DNA from: Thalassospira lucentensis
GTDB lineage: Bacteria > Pseudomonadota > Alphaproteobacteria > Rhodospirillales > Thalassospiraceae
Length of the DNA stretch: 64,000 nucleotides
Direction: 5' to 3'
Assembly (NCBI RefSeq): GCF_032921865.1
Contig: NZ_CP136684.1
Span: forward strand, 1,036,501 to 1,100,500
The stretch's first letter is position 1. The number at the start of each line of letters is the position of its first letter. The position numbers and the translations under genes were made by a program. Below are positions 54,070 through 63,300 of the stretch, piece after piece. The notes beneath the pieces are model-generated. The model ran no database searches and was not told the origin of the DNA. It saw only the letters and a list, made by a program, of their open reading frames with translations.

Positions 54070-55155
54070 GTGACAGAAACTGCGCCAAAGAGTGCGCCCC
54101 AAAATGCGCCGGAAACGCTGCGCACCATATCGGGTGGTCCCAAGGGCCAGCCCCGCAAAACGGTGCGCAGACGGGTTCTTTCAACCGACGAGATTGTCGA
54201 TGGCATTCTGGCCGGTGACCGCACCATTCTGTCACGCGCGATCACGCTGGTCGAAAGCCGCAATGCCAGACATTTTGATCAGGCGCAGGATGTTCTTTCG
54301 CGCCTGATGCCCCATACCGGCGGATCACAGCGGATCGGCATTACCGGCGTGCCCGGTGTCGGCAAATCCACCTTTATCGAGGCATTTGGCAAAAACCTGA
54401 CCAAGGCCGGGAAAAAGGTCGCCGTGCTGGCGGTTGATCCGACCAGTGCGCGGTCAGGTGGTTCGATCCTGGGTGATAAGACCCGGATGAACGAACTTTC
54501 GATCGATCCGAATGCCTATATCCGCCCATCACCCAGCAGCGGCTATCTGGGCGGGGTCAATCGCATGACCCGCGAAACCATTTTGCTGTGCGAGGCCGCC
54601 GGTTTTGACGTGGTCCTGGTCGAAACTGTCGGGGCCGGTCAAAGCGAAACCATGGTCGCCCAGATGACCGATTTCTTTCTGGTTCTGATGCTGCCCGGTG
54701 CCGGGGATGAATTGCAGGGGATCAAGAAAGGCGTTCTTGAAATCGCCGATCTGATCGCGGTCAACAAGGCCGATGCCGACCCGGCCAAGGCCCGCGAAGC
54801 CAAACGCGAATATTCATCCGCCCTTCGTATCCTGCAACCCAGCAGCCATCATTGGCGCCCGCAATCGATCATGGTTTCCGCCCTGATCAATGACGGGCTT
54901 GATCAGGTCTGGGATCTGATCAACCAGCACCGCACGATCATGGAAAACGAAGGCGAGTTCGCCGCCAAACGGGCGCGTCAGCAACGTGACTGGATGTGGA
55001 CCATGTTGCGCGACCGGTTGCTTGAAACCTTTACCGCCCGCCAAGATGTTGCCGGTCGGCTCAAAGCCCTTGAAGCCGACGTGCTGGCCGGATCAACCAA
55101 TCCGACCGCCGCGGTCGAGGAAATGCTTGGATTGATCAAGTCCCCACAAAAATAA
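54070..55155 (+). CDS. meaB: Methylmalonyl-CoA mutase GTPase chaperone MeaB
   Basis: A protein of 361 residues of the ArgK/MeaB G3E GTPase family. It guards the mutase against inactivation and gates cofactor loading. Walker A is GVPGVGKS at 93-100, the Walker B-like segment is VLVETVGAGQSE, and the guanine motif NKAD is present. It starts at GTG with GAAGGCGAG upstream and ends the mutase operon. A C-terminal helix for dimerisation (QQRDWMWTMLRDRLLETF) is visible. Confidence 0.95.
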   Translation: MTETAPKSAPQNAPETLRTISGGPKGQPRKTVRRRVLSTDEIVDGILAGDRTILSRAITLVESRNARHFDQAQDVLSRLMPHTGGSQRIGITGVPGVGKSTFIEAFGKNLTKAGKKVAVLAVDPTSARSGGSILGDKTRMNELSIDPNAYIRPSPSSGYLGGVNRMTRETILLCEAAGFDVVLVETVGAGQSETMVAQMTDFFLVLMLPGAGDELQGIKKGVLEIADLIAVNKADADPAKAREAKREYSSALRILQPSSHHWRPQSIMVSALINDGLDQVWDLINQHRTIMENEGEFAAKRARQQRDWMWTMLRDRLLETFTARQDVAGRLKALEADVLAGSTNPTAAVEEMLGLIKSPQK

Positions 55156-55179
55156 AGGCCGCACAGAAGTGCGACCTTT
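55148..55179 (-). terminator. Terminator for the 51-residue gene
   Basis: On the minus strand AAAGGTCGCAC-TTCT-GTGCGGCCTTT forms an 11-pair stem with one U-G pair, followed by ATTTTTG. On the plus strand the same position would be a C-A mismatch, so the minus strand is favoured. It overlaps the last codons of meaB. Confidence 0.75.
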
Positions 55180-55205
55180 GATTGGATAGCCCATCGCAGC
55201 AGGTC

Positions 55206-55361
55206 TTATTTCTTTTCGCCAGCCGCTTCGAGTTTTGCCTTGAGAACCTTAAGCTTTTCGACGGCTTCATTGATTTCAGTATCAAGATGCGCAAGGTCTT
55301 CACGTTTGTCACGCGGCATGGCTTCAATCTCGTTCAAAGCTTTTTCGATGATATAAAGCAA
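55206..55361 (-). CDS. 51-residue coiled-coil protein, copy 1
   Basis: A minus-strand frame from TTG 55361, with GGAGGA five bases upstream, to TAA at 55206, encoding 51 residues. It begins MLYIIEKALNEIEAMPRDKR and continues with heptad-like Leu, Ile and Val (LDTEINEAVEKLKVLKAKLE), so a single coiled coil is likely. It is highly charged. It has the same length and start (MLYIIE) as the gene at 55660, which begins with ATG; that match supports the TTG start. A terminator follows. Function unknown. Confidence 0.75.
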   Translation of the reverse strand: MLYIIEKALNEIEAMPRDKREDLAHLDTEINEAVEKLKVLKAKLEAAGEKK

Positions 55362-55659
55362 ATTCTGTCCTCCATTATTGGCTGCCGGTTATATGACAGC
55401 TCGAAATCTCTTTGTCTCAAGCAGGCCGTAATTCGGCCTGTCATAATCGCTGCCGTCATAGCCCGGTTTGCCGTTGGCCCCCATGATCCTGATCAACAGT
55501 CTGGTCAAGCCGGATCAACGGCTTATGGGTAGCGCACCCTTTTTAGTGCGCACCAATGAGCCGCCCGGATCGTATGCCAGACCCGCAGGTTATTCTACCC
55601 AAAACAGGGGTAAAGAAACAGGGATCAAGAGGCTATTTGTTGAAAAAGCAGACCGGAAA
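55362..55659. other. Gap between the two 51-residue genes
   Basis: About 300 bases with no further gene. It contains a hairpin CAGGCCG-TAATT-CGGCCTG at 55422-55440 and another, GCGCAC-N8-GTGCGC, at 55532-55551. These may be terminators or a leader for copy 1, but neither has a clear U tract on the minus strand. Confidence 0.4.
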
Positions 55660-55815
55660 CTAGCCGTTGGTGGCAGGCTGTTCGAGTTTGTCTTTGAGGA
55701 TTTTAAGATTTTGCGCGGTTGATTTCATCACCGTTTCAAGGCGCGACAGTTTTTCACGGGCATCGCGCGATACGGCTTCAACTTCGTCCAGCGCACTTTC
55801 GATAATATACAGCAT
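55660..55815 (-). CDS. 51-residue coiled-coil protein, copy 2
   Basis: A minus-strand frame from ATG 55815, with CAGGAGAG upstream, to TAG at 55660. It encodes 51 residues beginning MLYIIESALDEVEAVSRDAR and continuing LSRLETVMKSTAQNLKILKD, a likely coiled coil. It aligns end to end without gaps with the protein at 55206 (same length, identical MLYIIE, shared AL-E-EA and RD-RE positions). Probably a tandem duplication. Function unknown. Confidence 0.75.
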   Translation of the reverse strand: MLYIIESALDEVEAVSRDAREKLSRLETVMKSTAQNLKILKDKLEQPATNG

Positions 55816-56047
55816 TTCCACACTCTCCTGCCCGGACCATCAAAGGCCGGGTCGTTTTATTGTGATTGACCAATTGAAGGTGGGCGGGAAATTCGCTGAA
55901 ACATTGTCGGAAATAAGCCAAATTGGCCTTAATTCGCCGATCCTGTTGTTCACAGGGCAAGCCTGATCTGTGATTTTTGACCGGCATGATGTTGCGGTTT
56001 GTGTTAAAAGCCGCGCACTCAATTTCATTTAACGGGATAATTCGCAA

Positions 56048-57046
56048 ATGACGCATCTGGTGCTTGCACCAATGGAAGGACTGGTCGACTGGCGCGTTCG
56101 GCAATTGCTGAGTGCGACGGGCGGGTTTGACCTGTGCGTGACCGAATTTATCCGTGTGTCGCAAAACCTGTTTCCGGCCCACGTGTTTTACCGTTATTGC
56201 CCCGAACTGCTTCAGGGTGGCAAAACCGCATCGGGCACGCCGGTTCTGGTGCAGTTGATGGGACATGATCCCGAATTGATGGGCGAAAATGCCGCCTTTG
56301 CCGCGTCCCTTGGCGCACCGGGGATCGATATCAATTTCGGCTGTCCGTCCAAGACGGTGAATAAACGCGAAGCCGGTGCATCGCTTTTGAAATGCCCCGA
56401 CAACCTGTTCAACATTGTTTCCGCCGTTCGCCGTGCGGTTCCCGATCATATCCCGGTCAGTGCAAAAATCCGTCTTGGTTATGCCGACAAGGAACTGTTT
56501 CTGGACAATTCGCGTGCGGTCGAGGCCGCCGGTGCGCAGCACCTGACAGTGCATGCACGCACCAAGCTTGAAGGATATAAACCGCCCGCACATTGGGAAT
56601 ATCTGGCGCGCATCCGCGACGCCATTTCAATCCCGATGACGGCCAACGGCGAAATCTGGACGGTCGCGGATTACGCGAAATGCCGGGATATTTCCGGTTG
56701 CACGTCCTTCATGCTGGGCCGCGGCGCCATTGCCGCCCCCGACATCGCCAATCGCATCAAGGCGTCTGAAGCGGGCCAGAACCTTGAAAAACAAAGCTGG
56801 TCCGATGTCCTGACGATGCTTTTGACCTATATCGATCTTATGAGTGCCGATGACACCACCGAAAACCATCAGGCAGGGCGCATCAAGCAATGGGTGGCGA
56901 TGATCCGCAAGGGGCATGAACAGGCCGCCGATTGCTTTGACGAGATCAAGCGCATTCGCGACATTCACGAGCTTCGCGCCAAACTGACCATGGATCGCGA
57001 CAATCCGGATAATCAGCGGAAAAATGTTCCAATTGCCGCCGAATAG
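56048..57046 (+). CDS. tRNA-dihydrouridine synthase, DusC-like
   Basis: A protein of 332 residues. The FMN-dependent TIM barrel starts LVLAPMEGLVDWRVRQLL; the active-site segment DINFGCPSKTVNKREAGASL contains catalytic Cys99, matching DusC-type enzymes, and HARTKLEGYKPPAHWEYL follows. It would reduce a uridine in tRNA to dihydrouridine; E. coli DusC acts at U16. The C-terminal helical domain is present. Transcribed alone between the coiled-coil genes and the RTX gene. Confidence 0.92.
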   Translation: MTHLVLAPMEGLVDWRVRQLLSATGGFDLCVTEFIRVSQNLFPAHVFYRYCPELLQGGKTASGTPVLVQLMGHDPELMGENAAFAASLGAPGIDINFGCPSKTVNKREAGASLLKCPDNLFNIVSAVRRAVPDHIPVSAKIRLGYADKELFLDNSRAVEAAGAQHLTVHARTKLEGYKPPAHWEYLARIRDAISIPMTANGEIWTVADYAKCRDISGCTSFMLGRGAIAAPDIANRIKASEAGQNLEKQSWSDVLTMLLTYIDLMSADDTTENHQAGRIKQWVAMIRKGHEQAADCFDEIKRIRDIHELRAKLTMDRDNPDNQRKNVPIAAE

Positions 57047-57071
57047 CCGGAAAATATGGAACAATAAAAGA

Positions 57072-57099
57072 AAAGGCAGCCTGTTTGGCTGCCTTTGTC
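57072..57099. terminator. Bidirectional terminator
   Basis: AAAGGCAGCC-TGTTT-GGCTGCCTTT: a 10-base-pair stem with T runs on both strands. It ends dus on the plus strand and the RTX gene on the minus strand. Confidence 0.88.
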
Positions 57100-57132
57100 A
57101 TTTTCCGGCCAGATAATCGGAACGACCCGCGA

Positions 57133-57370
57133 TCAGGTGCCGAACCCGAAATCATCGGCATCAAGATCATCAGGATCATGAATACCCATCAGGGTGACAG
57201 ATGCATCATTGCCAAGATCGATGACGACATTGCCATCGGTATCAAGATGCATGTCGTTCTTGATCTGGTTGAAGTTGCTGTAATTCCATTCGGACAGATT
57301 GATGATGTCCTCGCCCGGGGTGAAGTCGGTGATGATGTCGTGACCGTTGGTTTTGCCGATCTCGAATTCA
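57133..57370 (-). repeat. RTX tail module, C-terminal copy
   Basis: The sequence (IITDFTPGEDIINL, then a short helix and VVIDLGNDASVTLMGI, ending DADDFGFGT) matches the module at the C-terminus of many serralysin-like RTX proteins. It is the last of four such modules in this protein. Confidence 0.7.
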
Positions 57371-60300
57371 TCCCAGCCCGAACCACCGGTCAGGGTATCA
57401 TTACCATCACTGCCATAGAGACGGTCGTTACCCGCACCACCGAGCAACACATCATCACCCGCATTTCCCCACAGGATGTCATTGCCGTTACCGCCATCAA
57501 GTGTGACATCGCCATAGGTTTCATAAGTACTGGTCATATCGATGATATCGTCGCCATCACCGGCTTCAATCACCTCGATATTGCGGATGCGTGGGGATAT
57601 TCCCGGATCGGAAATCTGATCGGCAAGGAATAGCGCGTCATTGCCGCTGGTCAGTTTCAGGGTATCGGTACCAGCACCGCCTTCGAAGATGTCATTTGAC
57701 TGGTTATAGCCGCCGACATTGACATACTCGCCACTGCCATTGTCACCATCATTGTGATGTCCCCACCAGCCATGATGATTATCACCGTCCGGTGTTCCAT
57801 CATTCAGCGCATGCCAGTTGGAGCTCCAGACGCCATCGGCGTTATATTGCAGGACGTCATCACCAGCACCACCGTTCAGAATGTCGATACCATTGCCACC
57901 GGACAGGGTATCGTTGCCCGAACCACCCCAAAGCGTGTCATTGCCTTCGCCGCCGTCAAGGACATCGTCACCGGCGTTGCTCCAGATGATGTCATTGCCG
58001 GTTCCGCCAAGAACCGTCACATCACCATAAGACTGGGTTTCGCTGGTCAGGTCGACAATATCGTCACCGTTACCGGCATCGATGACTTCGATATTCGAAA
58101 TTCGCGGCGAAACGCCCGGATCGGTGATCTTGTCGTCAAGGAACAGGACATCATTGCCGCTGGTCAGGGACAGGGTATCGGTCCCGTCGCCACCATCGAA
58201 GATATCCTGCGAACGGTTGTAACCCTGCAGATTGATCTGCTCGTTGGTGCCGTTCATATCCGGATCGCCGACATTCTTCGCGGCATAGCTACCCGACCAG
58301 GTCGCATCTTTCTGATATTCGATGATGTCGTCACCGGCACCGGCATCGATCAAATCAGTGCCCGAACCGCCATTGATGACGTCATTGCCATCGCCACCCC
58401 AGATGGTGTCATTGCCGCCATCACCGCCCAGAACATCATCGCCAGACAGGCCCGACAGCAGGTTGGCACCATCATCGCCAAACAGGTAATCGTTGAAGTT
58501 CGACCCGATCAGATCCTCGATCGAGGACAGGACGTCATTGCCATCGCCACCGGTAGCCGTACCAAGTTCAAGGCTGACGCCAACGGCGGATGTTGCATTG
58601 GCATAGCTTGCGGTATCCCGGCCCGATCCACCCGAAAGGGTATCGTGACCCTGACCACCCATCAGGGTGTCATTACCGCCGTCGCCATAAAGCTTGTCGT
58701 CGCCCGATCCGCCAAACAGGGTATCGTTGCCATCGCCGCCCCACAGACGGTCGTTGTTTTCGCTGCCATCCAGAACGTCGTTGCCGTCACCGCCAAGGAT
58801 CGAGTCATCGCCGGTGCCACCATTGATCACGTCATTGCCGGCTTCGCCATACAGCCTGTCCTGACCCTGACCGCCCAGCAGCGTATCAGCCCCGTTTCCA
58901 CCCCAGACGCGGTCATCACCCGACCCGCCATCCAGCGTATCGTCGCCTTCGCCACCGGTGATGCTGTCCTGCCCGCTGCCACCGTCAATCAGGTCATTCC
59001 CGTTGTCACCATACAGCTTGTCGTCACCATCACCGCCATAAAGGCTGTCATTGCCATCCATGCCCGACAGCGTGTCCTGCCCATTCAGGCCAAAGACGGT
59101 ATCGTCACCCGCAAGGGCCGCAATCGTGTCATTGTTACTGGTGCCATACAGGACATCGTCATAAGGCGTCGGCCCGGTCGAGGCTTCGACACCGACAAAC
59201 ATGTTCGCATTCAGATCACTGATCGCGACACCCAGCAGGGTAAGCGTACCCTGACCGTTCAGGTTGATGACGGCGTTACCATTGACCTCGGACATCAGAC
59301 TGCGCAGTTCGGCCCAGTTATCCACATCAAGCGCAGACAGATTGATCTGGTCACTTGCCGGATTGAAATCGGTGACGACCTTGTCGCCGGAATTATCCGA
59401 CACGATGATCTGATCCGAACCGGCGCCACCGGTATAGGTATCGTTGCCAGCCCCGCCATCAAGCGTATCGTTGCCGTCACCGCCCAGCAGCGTGTCGTTA
59501 CCGGCATCACCCGACAGGGTGTCGCTTCCGATACCGCCTTCAAGCAGGTCATTGTCATTGCCGCCCGACAGGACGTCATTGCCGGTGCCACCCGAAAGCG
59601 TATCGGCACCGTCGCCACCCATCAGGGTATCGTTGCCATCCGCACCCGAAAGGGTGTCATTGCCCGCATCGCCCGAAAGCACGTCATTTCCAAGACCGCC
59701 ATTGATGGTATCGGCACCATCGCCGCCCGAAATGACATCATCACCCGCTTCGCCCGAAAGCTGGTCATCCCCGGCCGCGCCATAGATCGTATCGGTATCA
59801 TCGCCGCCGGTGACAACATCGTCGCCATCCATCGCATCGATGAAGTCCGAGCCACCGCCGCCGGAAATCACATCGTTGCCCGATCCGCCGATCAGGGTGT
59901 CATTGCCCGCACCACCCGCGATCACGTCATGGCCGTCATTGCCATCCAGATTGTCATCGCCGTCGCCACCGTCGATCACATCATTGCCGTTGCCGCCCGA
60001 AACCGTATCGTTTCCGGCACCACCCGACAGGTTATCGTCGCCATCATTGCCAAGGATGGTGTCATTGCCATCCCCGCCATCGACCACGTCATTCCCGGCC
60101 AGCGCATCGATATAATCATCTTCGCTGGTGCCCAGCAGGACATCATCAAACGGCGTCGCGCCAACCGGGCCTTCGATCCCGACAAACATATCGGACGTGA
60201 CCTCGTTCAGGCGCACACCCAGCAGCGTCACCGAGCCATCCGGACCCAGATCGATGACAGTATTGCCATTGACCTCGCTCAGACGCGGGGCCAGTTCGGA

Positions 60301-63300
60301 CCATTCGGAAATGCCAAGGGCATCAAGGGAAATCTGATCAACGCTTGTGTTGAAATCGGTAACGACCTTATCACCGACAAGGCTTGTGACCTTGACCAGA
60401 TCGGCACCCGACCCGGTCGTGATACGGTCATTGCCCGATCCGCCATCCAGCGTATCGTTGCCATCACCGCCGAAAAGGCTGTCATTACCAGCCCCACCGT
60501 CAAGCGTGTCGTCGCCTTTTTCACCGTTCAGGTAATCATTGCCATTGCCACCGATCAGGGTATCGGCGCCATCGCCGGTCCAGATCGTGTCATTGCCTTC
60601 GCCGCCATCGACTGTATCGGCACTGACATCGGCTTCGACATTGTCAAATGTATCGTTGCCATCACCCAGATCGACAACGTTGTTCTGGCTGTTGCCATAG
60701 ACATAGTCATCATGGGCCGACGCTATGACGCGTTCGAAATTGGCAAGAATATCGCCCGCGGCATCACCGCCAAACGCACGGCCACCTTCACCCGGTGTTC
60801 TGGCATTGGCATCGGTATCGCCAAGATAAATCTCGACCCCGGCATCCGATCCCTCATAGCTGATGGTATCAATGCCATCGCCACCATCAAGCGTATCGGC
60901 ACCCGCACCGCCTTCGATGGTGTCATCCCCGGCACCGCCCGAAAGGACGTTATCGCCATCCGATCCGGTAATGTCGTCATTGCCCGCCGACCCGATGACA
61001 TTTTCAAATCCGGAAATAGTGTCATTGCCGGTTTCGGTACTGCTTGCGGTACCGGCCGACAGATCAACCGTGGCACCACTTGCCGCCTGGCTCAGATCAA
61101 GGATATCGGTGCCCGCACCACCCGAAAGCGTGTCATTACCGGCACCGGCGACAATGGTGTCGTTACCGGCCCCGCCATAAACGGAGTCATCACCCGCACC
61201 ACCGTCCAGAACGTCATCACCATCCGCACCAGACAGGACGTTTGCCCCGCTCGATCCGATAAGCGTATCCGCCCCCGCCGTGCCCAGAACATTCTCGAAG
61301 CCGGAAATGCTGTCTGTACCGGTGGCATCGCTGCTTGCAGTGCCGGTCGAAAGGTTAACCGCAACACCATTGGCAGCAGCGAAATCAAGGGTGTCAGTGC
61401 CATCACCACCGGCAAGAATATCGTTGCCTGCACCGGCAACAACCGTGTCATCGCCCGTACCCGCATCAACCGTATCGGCGCCTGCACCCGCGGTGATGAC
61501 ATCATTGCCATCGCCCGCCAGAATAACGTCGTCGCCCGCCCCGGCATCAAGGGTATCGTTACCAGCACCAGCATCAAGCGTATCATTGCCTGCCCCGCCA
61601 TAAAGGCGATCAGCACCGTCGCCGCCAGTCAGAATGTCGTTACCATCGCCACCATCGAGCATGTCGTTGCCGATACCACCATCAAGGGTATCGTTGCCGC
61701 CATTGCCGATCAGGCTGTCATTGCCCGCACCGCCCGAAAGCAGGTTATCGCCATTCGACCCGGTCAGGGTGTCGCTGCCGCCCGAACCAATCAGGTTTTC
61801 AATGCTGGTCAGGGTGTCTACTTCGCCATTGGCAAGCTGTGCGGTACCGGTTGCAAGGTTCGCACGAACCGCCGCGGCCGAATTGCTGTAATCCGCCGTA
61901 TCGTTGCCATCACCACCGCGCAGCGCATCATTCCCGGCGCCACCCGAAAGGGTGTCATCACCAGAACCGCCATCCAGCGTGTTGTTCTGCGCATCACCCC
62001 TGATGATGTCATCATGGGCAGAGCCGACAACGTTTTCGACCCAGTAGATGCCGTCATTCCCGGCACCACCCGTCGCGGTGTAATTGGCCAGATGAACATT
62101 CACGCCCGATGCCGCGTCGTCATAGGTCACGGTATCGATGTCACCACCGCCATGAATGATGTCGTCGCCTTCACCACCACGAAGCGTATCGTTACCCTGC
62201 CCGCCGATCAGCGTATCACTGCCTTCGGCACCATCAAGGACATCACGGCCATAACCACCATCAAGATAGTCGTCACCCGCGCCGCCATAAAGATTGTCGT
62301 CGCCAAGTTCGCCATTGATGCGGTCATCGCCTTCGTTGGCCCAAAGCGTATCGTTGCCGCCGCCACCATTGATGGTGACATCGCCATAGGCAATCGTATC
62401 GCTGGTCAGATCGACAACGTCGTTGCCTTCGCCCGCATTGATAACCTCGATCCCGTCAAGGCGCGCGCCGTCGGTGACGGTTTCTTCAACCACCGCATCA
62501 AAGGTGATGGAACGCACGAAATAGTCGCTGCTGTCACCGCCCGATGAACCATCGGCGTAAGGTTCGCTTTCAAAGGCGAGGTAACGGAATTCAACCGGAT
62601 TACCGAGACTGTCGGTGACACTGATCGTTGCCGTGCCAACACCGCCACTGGTGTAGCTGATCGTGCTTTCGTCAAGAACACCCGACGCAACCAGATTGCC
62701 ATCGGCATCAAAGGCCTGCCACGAACCGACTTCACCGCCATGTTCGGCCGCAATCAGGTTGGAAACCTGAACCGTGGCATTGCGCGCATTGGCACCAAGA
62801 TCGACGACAACGGCTTCGCTTTCGCCGGTATTGCCATTGTGGTTGATCTGGCTTCCGGCCGGTGAACCGCCGTTATTGCCGATACCGTTGCCATCAAAGG
62901 TCACGGTGTCATCGGCCGCGGCAAGGTTCAGTTTGCCGTCTTCACCGACATAGGATGTGCCAAAATCAAAGGCGTAAAGATTTGCATCCGACCATGCGGC
63001 CTGCACCGCACCCGATGATGCCGAATCCGTCAGGCCAAATGTCCGGGTTTCGATCGTGCTACCCGTCGTCTGGCCATCGCCCAGTTTGCTGCCATCGAGG
63101 ATCAGCGCATCACTGCCACCGGTCAGGTTCAGGGTATCGGTACCGTCACCACCGATAAAGGTATCGTCCGAGATGTTCTTGCCACCGATATTGGCAAGCT
63201 CACCGGTGCCATCGACGCCCGGGCTGCCGGTATTTTCGGTGGTGTCACCGCTTGCGGCCGTGCCATCGGCTTCAAAGTTCAGGACATCGTCGCCGGATCC

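Noticed and set aside
57072..57099. Hairpin considered as a small regulatory RNA
   Set aside because: It has T runs on both sides and lies between two convergent gene ends, which fits a simple bidirectional terminator.
57754..62547. A 1597-residue open frame on the plus strand opposite the RTX gene
   Set aside because: It is the mirror image of GGxGxDxL repeats: the regular codon pattern removes stops from the opposite strand. Its product is a monotonous Ile/Val/Ala/Arg pattern with no family resemblance, while the minus strand has clear RTX motifs and a secretion tail.
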